A stretch of DNA of 64,000 nt from Macrotis lagotis (GCF_037893015.1 NC_133664.1:125984319-126048318); one strand, 5' to 3'. Shown: positions 46,865 through 58,690, counted from the stretch's first letter. Program-made: numbers and translations. The notes: a model not told the origin generated them from the sequence alone.

Positions 46865-46932
<68 letters not shown>
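46864..46932. repeat. (TAC)n trinucleotide repeat
   Basis: About 23 perfect units. It generates artificial poly-Tyr and poly-Val frames on the two strands. There is no evidence that it is coding. Confidence 0.98.
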
Positions 46933-47084
46933 TAACCACAAAAATGATCACTACCACCACAAATTTGATATAAAACTGTTTTAGTAATATTATTATGGTT
47001 CCATGTTTAGATTGCCAAAGTAGTGTATAGATTGGATAATTCAGCATATTACTGAAAAACAAATTCTATTCAATCTTACAGTGA

Positions 47085-47295
47085 TTAAATATTGACTAAG
47101 TACTGGACATTGGGATAGGCCAACCTGAGTACAAAGTGGAGTCTGCCTTCAAGATGTGTACATTACACAATTCAGATGACTGTATCCTTTCTGATGTTAT
47201 TTTCAACCAATTCAGTGTCATGAGGACAGGGATTATTTCATATTTGTCTTTACTACATTCCTACATATAACATGTTTATTAAATAATAATACTAA
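47085..47295. mobile_element. L2 fragments, antisense then sense
   Basis: 47085-47165 carries an antisense L2 tail ('gagtctgccttcaagatgtg'). 47190-47295 carries a sense L2 terminus ('tgtcatgaggacagggatta', 'tttgtctttactacattcct'). Confidence 0.6.
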
Positions 47296-47505
47296 CATTT
47301 ACAGAGCATCTCAACAAGAACTTTACAAGTTAGATCAATGATTATCTTCATTGAATGAGGAAATTGAGGCTGGAAGAAGTTTTCATGATTTGCCCAGCTA
47401 TTCTTACAACAATCAACAAGAATCTGAGGCATGACTCAAACCTAGGTCTTTTTTATGTCTAAATCCAGTATTCTATTCACTATGTCATCTAGTTAGTGGA
47501 AGGTA
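47296..47505 (-). mobile_element. MIR-type SINE, antisense
   Basis: 'ttcattgaatgaggaaattg', 'agttttcatgatttgcccag', 'cagtattctattcactatgt'. Antisense MIR/CORE order. Confidence 0.75.
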
Positions 47506-47735
47506 AATAATCAACACTTAAAACCATTTGTTGCTTGGTTACTTGAAACAGTTTCAGCAAAAATATGGTGGACTACCAGAATGTAACAGACTATATGATA
47601 TTATGCACAAGAGCTCTATTACCTAGTTGTGAATAACTGTTTATCTTTGATACAAGAGATTCTGTGCATTTGTGTGGGAGAAAGAGTTATTGAAAATAAG
47701 AGGAATAGAATCAAAAAAACTTTTTTAGAAGATTT

Positions 47736-47893
47736 ATGGGGTGGCTAGGTGGCACAGTGGATAGAGCACTGGCCCTAGAGTCAGGAGTACCTGAGTTCAA
47801 ATGTGACCTCAGACACTTAATAATTACCTAGTTGTGTGGCCTTGGGCAAGCCACTTAACTTCATTTGCCTTGCAAAAACCTAAAAAAATTAAA
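47736..47893 (+). mobile_element. tRNA-type SINE, near full length
   Basis: Head 'ggtggctaggtggcacagtg', 'gagtcaggagtacctgagtt', 'ttaataattacctagttgtg', 'ccttgggcaagccacttaac', tail 'ttgccttgcaaaaacctaaa'. One of the cleanest copies. The TSD is not clear. Confidence 0.95.
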
Positions 47894-47894
47894 A

Positions 47895-48592
47895 AGAAAA
47901 TAAAAAATTTACAAAGAAAAATGAATTTTAAAATCATGCCAACCATTAATGAATCATGATGACCTTATGGGAGGAAGCTCACAAAAGACAGTTAATGGAG
48001 ATGGTAAGTAATAGACAAGTGGGGGGACTAAAATATTACACATTTGTGAAAAGTACAAAACAGAAGGAAAAATTATTAAGCACTGTACAGAAATGTTTAC
48101 TGTTAGTTGTTAAAATAAATGACTTTTTAGGTGTGTATTTTGTGTTTGAAAATTCTGATTTAAATACCCATTATGATTTCAAGTGACTTCTTCAGGCTTA
48201 TACTCCTACTCAAATTTAAATGCCAATACACAAACTTTGATGTAGCTAATACTTGTGTTTCTTGGTAACCACACTTTACAGAAAACTACATACATCATAC
48301 ATTCTCATTTTCACTGGGTTTGGAAAAAAGGATTAGAATCAAAATGTAAAAATATCAGGAGGAACAAAATCTTATTTACTACAACCTGAATTTAACTCAT
48401 TCTGAATACTTTGATTTATTTGTGAGTTCATATGATTTTCAAGGTCTACTTAGATATTATTTAAATAATAACCATGTGACATACTACAACATAAACTTAT
48501 GACCTTATAGATATTAATATTGATATTGATATAAATATATGTATATATTCTGTGTTTGTAGAAAGAGAACAAAAGGGAGGGAGGGAGGGAGG

Positions 48593-48630
<38 letters not shown>

Positions 48631-49450
48631 TTTAAGGAAAGGGAACAAGGACTTCCCCTAGTAGTCAGTCAGCAGAGGTAGGAAGCCTTGTCAGTGGCTT
48701 CATTGGGTTTTGTGTATGATTCACTTAAATATTGCACTTCCGTCTTCTCAAATTCTAAAAGGCACATTACCTTATTTGCCATACAATGACAGTATAAAAT
48801 TAGATAAAGGTAAATCCCTGTCATTAGTCTACTATCATCTTTGAATTATGACTGACATTTTGTATTCCACTAATGGAAAGGAAGTTCACTTGAAAATATT
48901 GGATATCATTGTAATCTTCTTTTGCTATCCTAATTGGTCTTTGGATAACATTAACTTATTCTCAGTTTAGTTTCCCTGACCCTAATTCTGTTCTATGCTT
49001 TTTGTTGTCATCAACTGTGTACTATATCTTTCCTTTTTAAATCATGTCCTGATGTCTTGAAATTTGAGTATATCTGGGTTAATCTGAGAGAAAACTTCTC
49101 TCTCTTCCTGGCTTTCAAAAATTATGATAGAATTAATTTTCTCATGTCTTCTATAATATTCCTTTCACCATCTAGCTCTTTCTTACTGGCCATTTCTTTC
49201 TTTTTGAGTCAGAGTATCAGATCCTCTTTAATTACCTGTTTTATTTTCTGAGAGAGAAATTGCTAGCAAGACAATTGAAAAATTAACAGATATTCCTTTT
49301 TTTGTGGAGTAGGACTTTCAGCAAGTGTACAGATAATTACAGTTCCCCATCATAACTTGTCTCTGTGATAATTTTATATCAAAAAATTTACATTAATTTC
49401 CTCATCTAGTTTACCATCTTATCACATCTGTTCCTTCCTTCTTTTCATGG
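47895..49450. other. No gene recognised; simple repeat at 48575-48628
   Basis: About 1.5 kb with only a GA-type microsatellite. An open frame at 47956-48186 lacks any recognisable domain. Confidence 0.45.
48575..48628. repeat. (GGGA)n/(GA)n microsatellite
   Basis: About six GGGA units run directly into about 14 GA units; a pure purine tract. Confidence 0.97.
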
Positions 49451-49454
49451 ATAT

Positions 49455-49585
49455 AGATTTGGAAGAAACTTTAGAAGCTATTAAATTTAAATCACTCATT
49501 TTGCAGATGAGGAAACACAGGCACAGAGAGGTTACATGACTTTTCCAAGGTCACACAACTAATAATTTAAATTCAATTCCTCATC
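49455..49585 (-). mobile_element. MIR-type SINE, antisense
   Basis: 'ttttgcagatgaggaaacac', 'aggcacagagaggttacatg' and 'ttccaaggtcacacaactaa' are a clear antisense MIR core. Confidence 0.85.
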
Positions 49586-49599
49586 CAATGGCTATTGTT

Positions 49600-50245
49600 G
49601 TATCTATCTTATCCTACAGATGCATTCTACCATTTGCTCCTTAAGTTTCATTGTGTTTCAAAAAGGTATATAACCTATTGAGCACCAAAGTTATTTCACA
49701 GCTCTTTCTAGCATGTTTCTTTTCTTTTCTTTTTTTTAACAAGGAATGTTTTTATTGTCATAATTCTGAAAGGGTGTCTTTTTACCAAATAATTATGATT
49801 TCGATAAGATTTTATCATCCTTACTGTGTTAAAAATCTGAAGGCTATTTTGTTCATTTTTCTAGTGGAATATAAATAACTGAAATGATTAGATAGGGAAA
49901 CCTATTTGAGGTTTTCCCAGTTATTTCTCTGTTTAATTACTGGAAATTTCCTCTCTTCCATTCTATATCTTGTATAGTTCCCTTCACAGTTCATTATTCA
50001 TGTTCATTTTTACCCTCTAATTTTTGCATTAATACTGTTGATTAGATTGCAAGCTCATTGGGAGACAGAGACATATGTATTGTTTTTGCCTTTGTTAAAG
50101 ATTTTCATTCATAGTTTATTAAGCCAATAGAATCAAATATGTTCTTTTATATTATTTTCTACAATCTAGATTTTTACTTTTTCTATATTCCTAGTGTCCC
50201 AACCAAGAAGCACTGAAAATTTTAATTTAAATTTCAGGAAATAGC
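49600..50245. other. No gene; possible L2 terminus near 50040
   Basis: 'gattgcaagctcattgggag' at 50045 is L2-tail wording; the rest is unassigned. Confidence 0.45.
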
Positions 50246-50254
50246 CTCTTGTCA

Positions 50255-50420
50255 GATAGTGAGGCATAGTGGATAGAAAGCCAGTTTTTTTACAGGAAGT
50301 CTTGGATTCTTATTCTACCATAATGGCTGCATGTCTATGGACAAGTCACTCAATTTTTGAGGTCCTGATAAGCTTCTTAGGACTGCAGGTGATGATCTAT
50401 AATGGTAGAGTCAGTTTCTA
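50255..50420 (+). mobile_element. MIR-related SINE, sense
   Basis: 'gaggcatagtggatagaaag', 'tggacaagtcactcaatttt' and 'gactgcaggtgatgatctat' follow the order of a MIR-related SINE. Confidence 0.75.
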
Positions 50421-50424
50421 GACA

Positions 50425-51770
50425 TTTAATCCCTAGTATAGAGTTTTTAAAAAGTATAGAGCCTGAGATTTTCTTACAGTATAGTAAAGAAGTTTCGTAC
50501 CCTAGCTGGGTGAGTAAGCACATGTTGTACAAACAATCCATTGTGAGGAAGTATTCAAGGGGGAACAAAAAAACCAAACTATGATATCAATGTCATGGTC
50601 TAATAGCAAAAACAACCTAATCCTTTAAGCCAGAGATTCTAAAAATATTTTTATAAATGTCATAAGGCTGCTTTCACAGTTTGGTTAAGCCTATGAACTC
50701 TTTCTTGAAATAATATTTAAAATATGTCCAAATTCTATCCCAAAGAAAACTATTTTTATTTAATATATTTATCAAAATAATGTTTTAAATATTTTGTAGA
50801 GCACAAATTCCATGTGATTATGGCAGTCATCAATGGTAAATAGAAAGCTAGTTTTTATATAGTTGTAATTTAATATTTACTTATTAAGAATCTAACATAT
50901 ACAATGCGTTTTGCTAGACACTGGAACACATAATAAAATAATCCCTATCTTTAAAAATGATATGCTCTATATTCTGTTTTGACATGGAAGGTTCATTCAG
51001 TTGAAATCAATTGAGTATACAAATGAGAAGCAATTAAGGTATAACTTTTAACTTATGTCATGGTTAAATGATCTATTAGAAAGCCTGATAAATTTAAAAT
51101 ATATTCAGTTTACAGGCACTTTGAATTTTGAGCCTATGTGATTTGAAATTCTATTTAGTGTTGGGGGAAAAAAAGTTATTTCCTAGTTCAAAGAAGAAAA
51201 GCTTATATAGCTTCTGGGCTACCAAGGAGCTCTTATTAAACAGTGTTCTGATGAGTTAATGGTAATTGATTCAAAAAAGTATGGATTAAATTCCCCCAAA
51301 GGGCACTGGGAAAGTTAAACTGAAAATTGAGCCCCAAAGCAGAAATAAACACTTTCATTCACCTTTTAAGATCTTTAATCCTTAGTGATTTTTCTTTTAT
51401 GTAACCCAGTTAGCTAAAGCTTTCTCATTCATTTTGTGGGGTACAATGACATTTAGGATGTCTAAGGGGAGATAGCTTCGAAAGAGAAGTTAACTCTGAG
51501 ATGGAGTATGGTGTTCCATGTCAGAATTTGGCAGATTTAGAAAGAAGAATAATTTGAAAGCAGGATTTCTTTACCTGGGGTCCATGGATCCCAGGAAGGA
51601 TTCATGGATAATTTTCAAAAGAGTTGAGCACTTAGATAGGAGATAGAGATTCTTCTTTATTTTACTAATCTTAAACTGAAATTTGGGATTGCCTTCAATT
51701 ATATGTAAATATTTTCCTGAAGGTTCCTGAGGCTTACCTGACTACTAAAGGGGTTTACAATACCCTTATG
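50425..51770. other. No gene; L2 scrap at about 50880-51060
   Basis: Only a diverged antisense L2 tail ('gctagacactggaacacata') is recognised. The remainder is unassigned. Confidence 0.4.
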
Positions 51771-51772
51771 CC

Positions 51773-51810
51773 TGCGTGCATGTGTACACATGCATGCGTA
51801 CGCATGCGTG

Positions 51811-51839
<29 letters not shown>
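51773..51839. repeat. Alternating purine/pyrimidine tract with palindrome
   Basis: Sixty-seven bases alternate purine and pyrimidine without a break. The left part mixes TG, CG and CA steps and holds a perfect 16-bp palindrome, 'gcatgcgtacgcatgc' (51792-51807). The right part is a (CA)n run. CG-containing alternation is the classic sequence context for Z-DNA. Confidence 0.95.
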
Positions 51840-51845
<6 letters not shown>

Positions 51846-51954
51846 AAAACAACAGACTGAATCCCTGTTCCAAGAAGTCTAGAAAAAGGGATGGGGAAGT
51901 ATAATTCCACACAAACAATGGAGGTAAAATGAACAGTACTGGGTCCTTGAATGG

Positions 51955-52110
51955 GTCTTATGAAAATAGAAGCTATTATCATCCAAAGAGTGATAAAACT
52001 GATCATATCCTTTGACCCAGTAATACCAATACTAAGACCATATCCAGAAGAAATCATAACAAATAGGAAAAAGTCACATATATTCCATAGCCTTTATGGA
52101 TGTACTTTCA
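51955..52110 (+). mobile_element. L1 ORF2 fragment, sense
   Basis: 'agagtgataaaactgatcat', 'tcctttgacccagtaatacc' and 'gaccatatccagaagaaatc' are the ORF2 C-terminal region of L1, truncated on both sides. Confidence 0.85.
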
Positions 52111-52239
52111 GTTCAGAGACAAGAGTATTTTATTTAACCTTTTAAAAGAGAGGTGGATGAATTTCAGTGTACTTAAGGTAATAATTCTGACACTGACACT
52201 GTTATTTGTCTATTGATAATTAAATTGAATTTAAAAAAA

Positions 52240-52500
52240 TTATCAAGTGCTTGTTGGATAAGATAGAGCACTAAATGTTTGAGGAAATGGAAAATTTGAA
52301 TTATGGCAGAATTCTGTCCTCAAATTAAAAATAGTCTTATAGGAGAATAGGATACAAAGTCAGTTAATAATAATAATAATAATAGTACATGATATTAAGT
52401 GCATTGCATTTGTAAAGAAAACATATTAGAAGGCAGTCAGGGAGGCTGACTGATTAGGGGATCAATGAAGTCTTCTTGGAAGATGTGATACCAACAGGGA
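52240..52500 (-). mobile_element. L2 fragment, antisense
   Basis: Decayed antisense L2 order: 'tcaagtgcttgttggataag', 'attctgtcctcaaattaaaa', 'gtcttcttggaagatgtgat'. A short (AAT)n lies at 52366-52384. Confidence 0.55.
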
Positions 52501-52554
52501 CATAATTGGTTAGCTGAAAAATTCCCAAAATGCATGCCAGACAAACAGTACAGA

Positions 52555-53467
52555 AAAGCCAATTTTCTTTTTTTCCCCAATTTATTTTATTTTTCCAATT
52601 ATAAGTTATGAAAATTTTTCAACATTCAACCACATGCATATCCATATTTATAAGTTTCATAATTTCCTTCCACTCTTCTCACTCCCCTTCCCTGTATTTG
52701 AGTTTAACATGTTTATGTATTAATCATTTTCTGTATGAGGAATTAGGACCAAGGGAAAAGAGATAGGAAAAACAACAGAGAAATTTTTAAAAAGTGAACA
52801 TAGCATTCATTCAGATTTTATAGGGTTTTTTGTTTGTTCTTTTACTTTGTTTTGCTTTGCTTTTCTTCCTCTGCATGTAGATAGCATTGTCCATAACAGG
52901 TTTCCCAGGATTGTTTTAGCTCTCTGAACTGCTGAGAGAAGTCACATACATCAAATTTGGTCAACTCACAATATTGTTGGTAAAGTGTACAAAGTTCTCT
53001 TGATTCTGTTCCCTTCATTCAGCATCAATTCCTGTAATTCATTCCATGCTTCTCTAGAGTCCGACCATTCATAGCTTCCTATAAAACAATAGTACTCCAT
53101 AACATTCATATTCCATAACTTGTTCAGTTATTTCCCATTTCATGGGCATCCCCTCAATTTTCAATTCTTTGCCACTACAAAATGGGCTGCTATGAATTTT
53201 GGAAATGTGAGATTTTTCCCATTTGTTATGATTTGTTCTAGAAAGTATTGGTATTGCTAGGTTGAAAGGTATAATAAATTTTATTGTTCTTTGGACATAG
53301 TTGCATAGTGCTCTCCTGAATCAGTTCACAACTTGACCAACAATGCATTAATATCCCAATCTTCCCACAACCTCTCCAACATTGATTGTCTTCCCCTTTT
53401 GTCATCTTAGTCAAACTGATAGGTATGAAGTGGTACCTTATAGTTGTTTTAAGAAAGTTAATTTTCT
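52555..53467 (-). mobile_element. L1 3' fragment, antisense, with TSD
   Basis: 5'-truncated L1, 3' UTR on the left ('aactgctgagagaagtcaca', 'cattcagcatcaattcctgt') and ORF2 end on the right ('aacctctccaacattgattg', 'caaactgataggtatgaagt'). TSDs 'aaagccaattttct' (52555-52568) and 'aaagttaattttct' (53454-53467) agree at 12 of 14. Confidence 0.9.
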
Positions 53468-53469
53468 GA

Positions 53470-53900
53470 AAATAAATTTATTTGTGATTGGAAGACAGAT
53501 GGAAATCCTAATATGCTGGTTTATATAAGCAGAGTCTTTGGAACATAGCAAAGCCACTATAGGAGTGAAGGCTTTCATATGGGCTATGTCATCCAAGATA
53601 AAGGAGACTGACATCTTTTAATTTTATCTAATTATTTTTATTAACTCTGTGCTAAGATCAGGTATTTCCATGTGACAAAAGCAATGCATGTGCTAGCAGT
53701 GCCATCCAAATTTTGACACCCTGAGGTACCACTCCAGTCTAATATCCTACTCTAAGAATTGAGTTTAGTTTTACAACAAGTGTTTCTTTTATAAATAGGT
53801 GATTTATTTAGCATTTTATTCTTCCAATAATTTTATTTTTATATTTTTACATTTTATTATATATTAAATTTTATTATATGTTAAATTTTATTTTTTCTAT
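53470..53900. other. No confident feature
   Basis: L2-like antisense wording ('gagtgaaggctttcatatgg') near 53560; otherwise AT-rich. Confidence 0.4.
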
Positions 53901-53924
53901 AATGATATGAAAAATATTCTAACA

Positions 53925-54897
53925 TTACAAATAGAAAATGGAAAATTAAAACAACTCTGAGGTGCCACCTCACATCGAACTTGCTGGCTAGCATGACAAA
54001 AAAAGGGAAAAAGTCAAATACAGGAGGAGACAGGGAAAACTGGGACATTGTTGATGGACTTGTGAACTTGCTCAACCATGCCAGAGAGCAATTTTAAGCA
54101 ATGCACAATAGGTTCTAAAATTGCATACTCTTTGATTCAGCAATGCCACTTTGGGGCTATGTCCCAAAGAATTTAAAGAAAAAGGAAAAGAACTAATGTA
54201 TGCAAAATTGCTTGTGGTAGCTCTTTTGGACATAGAAAAGAATTGGAAATTGAGAGAGTGTCCATTAATTGGGAAATGGTTGAACCAGCTGTGGTGTAAG
54301 ATTGTGATAGAAAGGGGCAGCGAGGTGGCACAGTGGATAGAGCTTCAGCCCTGGAGTCAAGACGACCTGAGGTCAAATTTGGGCTCAGACACTTAAGAAT
54401 TATCTAGCTGTGTGACCTTGGGCAAGTCACTTAACCCCATTGCCTCGCCAAAAAAAGAAAAAAAGATTGTGATAGAAAGAAATGATGCATTGCATGATTC
54501 CATAAAAAAACAACAACTAGGAAATGTTAGATGAACTGAAGCAAAGTGGAGTGATCAGAACAAAGAACCCATTGTATACAAGTGGATGGAAATATTGAAA
54601 TGATGATCCACTGTGAAACACTTAACTACTCTCATCAATACAATGATCTGAAATGGTTGTGAAGGACATAATGGAACACGTTATCTGCTTCCAGTGAGAC
54701 AACTGATGAAGTTAAAATTCAGTTTGAAGCATAATTTTTCTCACTCCATTTTTCTTTTTTATTTGTTGTAACATGACAAATATGGAAATATGTTTTGTAT
54801 GATTTCATAAAGATAAATGATGTCATTATTTTTCTTCTTTATATGTGGAAGAGAGATTAGAGGAAGTAAATTTAGAACTGATTTTTTAATGAATGTT
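53925..54897 (+). mobile_element. Old L1 3' fragment, sense, hosting two SINEs
   Basis: ORF2 C-terminus in decayed form ('tgaggtgccacctcacatcg', 'tactctttgattcagcaatg', 'aaagaattggaaattgagag') followed by a 3' UTR ('tgaactgaagcaaagtggag', 'catgacaaatatggaaatat', near 54775). One SINE sits inside it and another at its end. Confidence 0.82.
54298..54479 (+). mobile_element. tRNA-type SINE in L1 with perfect 17-bp TSD
   Basis: Body 54315-54462: 'gggcagcgaggtggcacagt', 'caagacgacctgaggtcaaa', 'cttgggcaagtcacttaacc' and an A-rich tail. The TSD 'aagattgtgatagaaag' is perfect at 54298-54314 and 54463-54479. Insertion occurred after the L1, and recently enough to keep the TSD intact. Confidence 0.97.
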
Positions 54898-55072
54898 AAA
54901 AAATAAATAGGGGTGCCTAGGTGACATAGTGGATAAAGCACCGGCCTTGGAGTCAGGAGTATCTGGGTTCAAATCCGGTCTCAGACACTTAATAATTACT
55001 TAGCTGTGTGGCCTTGGGCAAGCCACTTTAACCCCATTTGCCTTGCAAAAAAAACCTAAAAAAAATAAATAG
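54898..55072 (+). mobile_element. tRNA-type SINE with 13-bp TSD
   Basis: Body 54911-55059: 'gggtgcctaggtgacatagt', 'tctgggttcaaatccggtct', 'cttgggcaagccactttaac', tail 'ttgccttgcaaaaaa'. The TSD 'aaaaaataaatag' is at 54898-54910 and 55060-55072, and the site reads TT/AAAA, the L1 endonuclease consensus. Confidence 0.95.
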
Positions 55073-55099
55073 CTATTTAGAATGGATTGATAGTAGAAA

Positions 55100-55560
55100 A
55101 AAATGATGGCAGTAAGATGTTAAGATACTGATGTGACCATCCAGGCAGGCAGTAGTGTAGTAAGATGGTAACAGTGAAAATAAAAAAGTGATAGTTCTAA
55201 GAGTTTTTGTGGAGGTAGAAGACTTGAAAGCTGATTAGATAAGATTGGTACTGAAAAAGAAAGAGTCAAAGACAGAGTCAAGGTTTGAAATGTTAAAAAA
55301 ATAGGTCAATAATGATCATACAGAGAAAAATAGTTGTCAAAAATTGTCAGAAGAATGGGACATTTAGGGAGAAGGATGATGAATATAACTCTATAGATTA
55401 TAATTGCTGTTTTGGATTGAACATACAAATAGGCTTATATTATAAGAATTATAAGATAAGATGATGAAAATCAGAATAGAGGTCCAGGATAGGTGGAGAT
55501 TTGGTAGTCATCTGAATTGAACGGGGATTAATGAAACAGCCAATTAGAAATTTAAATGGT
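55100..55560 (-). mobile_element. L2 LINE fragment, antisense
   Basis: Antisense L2 interior wording in order: 'gaaagagtcaaagacagagt', 'ctgttttggattgaacatac', 'gtccaggataggtggagatt', 'tggtagtcatctgaattgaa'. Diverged. Confidence 0.6.
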
Positions 55561-55740
55561 CAAAAAAAACCCTAGATAGCAGCTAATTTAAGTATAATGT
55601 GATTGACTTTAATTTGAAGAATTTTATAAATGGAAAGGAAGAGGAACAAAGATAGCTGTAAGAGAAACACTAAAAAGAGCCTCTAGGAGAAAAAAAAAAA
55701 AACCTCATTCAGAGCCCAATGACCAAAGTATATAATCTCT

Positions 55741-55832
55741 CTAGCAGCTACTTTATATGTGTTTAATATTAGGAATATGAGGTAGTCTAGCAACTACTTT
55801 ATATATGTTTAATATTAGGAATATGAGGTAGT
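55741..55832 (+). repeat. 46-bp tandem duplication
   Basis: Two directly adjacent 46-bp units (55741-55786 and 55787-55832), each starting 'ctagca' and ending 'atgaggtagt', differ at only two positions. Confidence 0.95.
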
Positions 55833-55839
55833 TGGAAAC

Positions 55840-56435
55840 TGTTAATAACCTTGGCAGTTATATATTATCTAGATATGGGTGTACTGAAAGAAATGTGGAG
55901 TTTGGTTTCTTATAAGGTAAATGTTAGTCATCTCACACAAGAGACACTGCTTTGAAGCCTTAGGATTGATCAAAACTTTAAAGGTCAAGACATTTGTGTG
56001 GCTTAGAAGTATATCAGGGGAAGAAGACCAGAAGTTGTACTTTCAGCAGCTGTTGGAAAGGGATGATTTAAAGAAAACTGTTACTCCATAGAAGAGACGT
56101 TTGGAAGAACCTGCATCTGAAAAAAAGTATAGCAAGATGAACTTATATAAGAAACAGTAATCACTCATCTACTGTGAATTTAGGGAACAAGAGAGAGGGG
56201 TAATCATGCTGAAAAGTGGAAGAACAAATGGAAAGATCAGAGAAAGTTCAGTTTTAGTTACTTTAATCCTCTCTGAGGGAAAGACAAACTGGCATGTATC
56301 TGTGTGGAGAAAACAAGGATGTGATAGGAGTAGAAATAAGTATAGCAACTGGACCAGTTATTTTATTGTTATATATAAAACTCTAGGATAAGGAAATTCC
56401 CTCTATGAATGAAGGTCAACAATTGCTCTGCAATT
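55840..56435. other. No recognised feature
   Basis: Unassigned; weak antisense L2-like wording is possible. No gene. Confidence 0.4.
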
Positions 56436-56439
56436 TATG

Positions 56440-56575
56440 TCCTCAGACAGTTGTTTAGAGCATTTACAGGTTAAATGACTTGCTCAGGGTCACATAGTCA
56501 TATATATACTACAGGCAAGACTTACTTAAAATCAATCCTTTGGGGCTCTGAGAACAGTTCTCTATCTATAATGCC
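56440..56575 (-). mobile_element. MIR-type SINE remnant, antisense
   Basis: 'ttaaatgacttgctcagggt', 'cacatagtcatatata' and 'tctctatctataatgcca'. Confidence 0.7.
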
Positions 56576-56579
56576 AGTA

Positions 56580-57645
56580 GTAGATAGTCGATTCTCATGA
56601 CAGAGATGACAGGAAAAAGAAAGCTTGGAATAATTATTTTATGGAAAACAATAGAGATAGTCAATTTGGGAAGAATTATCAAACAGCAATAAGGAATTAA
56701 TTGAAGTTATAGTTCTTAGTGACCCAGGGAGAAGTATAACATATAATTTATTTTTTCTTCCTTCTCTCCTTCCATTTTCATTTTTAGCAATGGATAAAAA
56801 TATATTTTTAAGGACTTACTGTATACCAAGCAAATGACATATTTCTTACAAAACAAAGTCAAATTGCTGACTCTGATAGACCATGGAAGGGAAGAAAGGA
56901 AACAAATTTTATCAAGTCAGTTAATTTCATGTTTTTCTTTGTGAATTTTAAAATTTCTGCCAATTACTTTATTTGCAAAACTAGTCCAATCAGCCCTTTG
57001 CTTTTCTCAGCCCTTCATCTTCTTGGTCAATAAAAGCTATAGCATCATTTTGGCATCACTCCTAATTCAGAAACCCAAGGATATTGGAATGATTTTTACT
57101 CTATTTGTCTGAATTTAGCTCATCAAAATGATTTTGTGCAAGATTAATTTTATATCTAGGTGTTCTTGAGACTTTTAGAAACCTTTTAAAGTCATTTTTT
57201 TAAGAGAAGAAAGATATGTAGTAAATCACTCAAGTCTGTTGGTTGACACTCCAAAGCCATGATTTTAGAATATTTGAAATTCATCAAAATCTCTCAAGTG
57301 GTTCCATAAGGAGTATGTCAATCCTCTAAGAATTATATGACTGAATAATAGAGTTAGTTTTCAAGGTATTGACACAAATTCACTACCCCTGTTCACATGT
57401 TAAGGGGGGGAATAATGGTATAATGAAAGCAATTTTTGTTCTGTTATATAACAAATTTATCTGATTTATTTAATGTAACAAATTTATTTAATTCTGTTTA
57501 AATTCTCTATCAAGCAAATTGCTAAGTATCCCAGTGGATACCAAGGCTTATATGTGTACTATAGTAGTAAAAATGTTAATTACTTTTGACTGTGTCAGGT
57601 GAAAACTTACTTCATAAATGTAGATGAAAATTCAACCAGTATATT
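56580..57645. other. No recognised feature
   Basis: About 1 kb; L2-like scrap near 56805-56900, otherwise nothing supported. Confidence 0.4.
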
Positions 57646-57649
57646 ATAT

Positions 57650-57780
57650 CTCAGAAAGGTATTTCAGATTCAGTTAGCTTAGGAAACTTACCTAGGAACA
57701 CAATAAGAGTGAGAATAGGGATGGAAATCTAAATTTTCTTGACTCTGGGTCCAAAACCGTGTATTTTTGTACCTCAGACA
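57650..57780 (-). mobile_element. MIR-type SINE remnant, antisense
   Basis: 'ttacctaggaacacaataag', 'ggaaatctaaattttcttga' and 'ctctgggtccaaaaccgtgt' are decayed antisense MIR. Confidence 0.55.
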
Positions 57781-57784
57781 CATA

Positions 57785-58330
57785 TTAGCAGGTAGGTTAT
57801 GAGTAAATCATTTAACATTTCAGAATGGCGCATCCCTAACATGTTAAATGAGCAAGATAATACGCACACACATACATACACACATGTATATTGTGTGAAA
57901 TCTATGTATAAGTATATAATAGACATACATATTGATATGCCTACGTGTATAAATAAGGCTTCTCTAGACTCTTTGCATATCATTTGCCCTTTGTGATTTT
58001 TGAGATTTTGTGATCTAGCCAAACTGACCTTCTTTGTGCTTCTTACACATGATACTCCACACCCCATCTCCATACTTTTGTACCAATTCTTCACCTCTCT
58101 GGAATTATCTTTCTAATTATCTTCGTCTCATAGATAACCTCTTTTTTTCTAAGATGTAGCACACACAATCTTGTATTTTTTATCTCCTGCTTGTCCCCTC
58201 CCTTTCAAACTACCTTACATTTAACTACTTTCTATTAATTTGTATTTATTTTTATGTTTATTTTTATGCTATATGCACACATACACACAGAAATTATACA
58301 CACAAATGTATATACACATATTTTATAAGA
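57785..58330. other. No recognised feature
   Basis: Short CA-rich run at 57862-57886; possible L2-like pyrimidine-rich wording at 58010-58250. No gene. Confidence 0.4.
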
Positions 58331-58335
58331 TTGTG

Positions 58336-58336
58336 C

Positions 58337-58388
<52 letters not shown>

Positions 58389-58405
58389 AGAGAGAGAGAG
58401 AGAGA
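58336..58405. repeat. (TA)n/(GA)n compound microsatellite
   Basis: TA run followed directly by a GA run. Confidence 0.97.
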
Positions 58406-58589
58406 ATTCTAAAATTCTTAGTGCAGTTTTAAGATTTAAGAGTTTAAAAGTTTTGGATAACCCTGTATTAAGTCATATATTTATATATATATATGCGTAA
58501 AATTAAATGCATATATGTATATGTCTTCATACGAACACACACACACACATATACATGTGTATGAATATAAGCACATCTATCACTGGAAT

Positions 58590-58690
58590 ATAAATTTTTT
58601 TGTGATTAATAATTACTTCATCACCAGTGTCCTGCAAAGTCCTTGGCAAACAGTAACTGTTTAACATATATGCATTGATTGAAAAAAATG
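58590..58690 (+). mobile_element. L2 3' end, sense
   Basis: 'catcaccagtgtcctgcaaa', 'gtccttggcaaacagtaact' and 'tatgcattgattgaaaaaaa' match the L2 terminus. Confidence 0.65.

Noticed and set aside
46721..47062. Frames with long Tyr or Val runs on the two strands
   Set aside because: They are translations of the (TAC)n repeat with no flanking domain.
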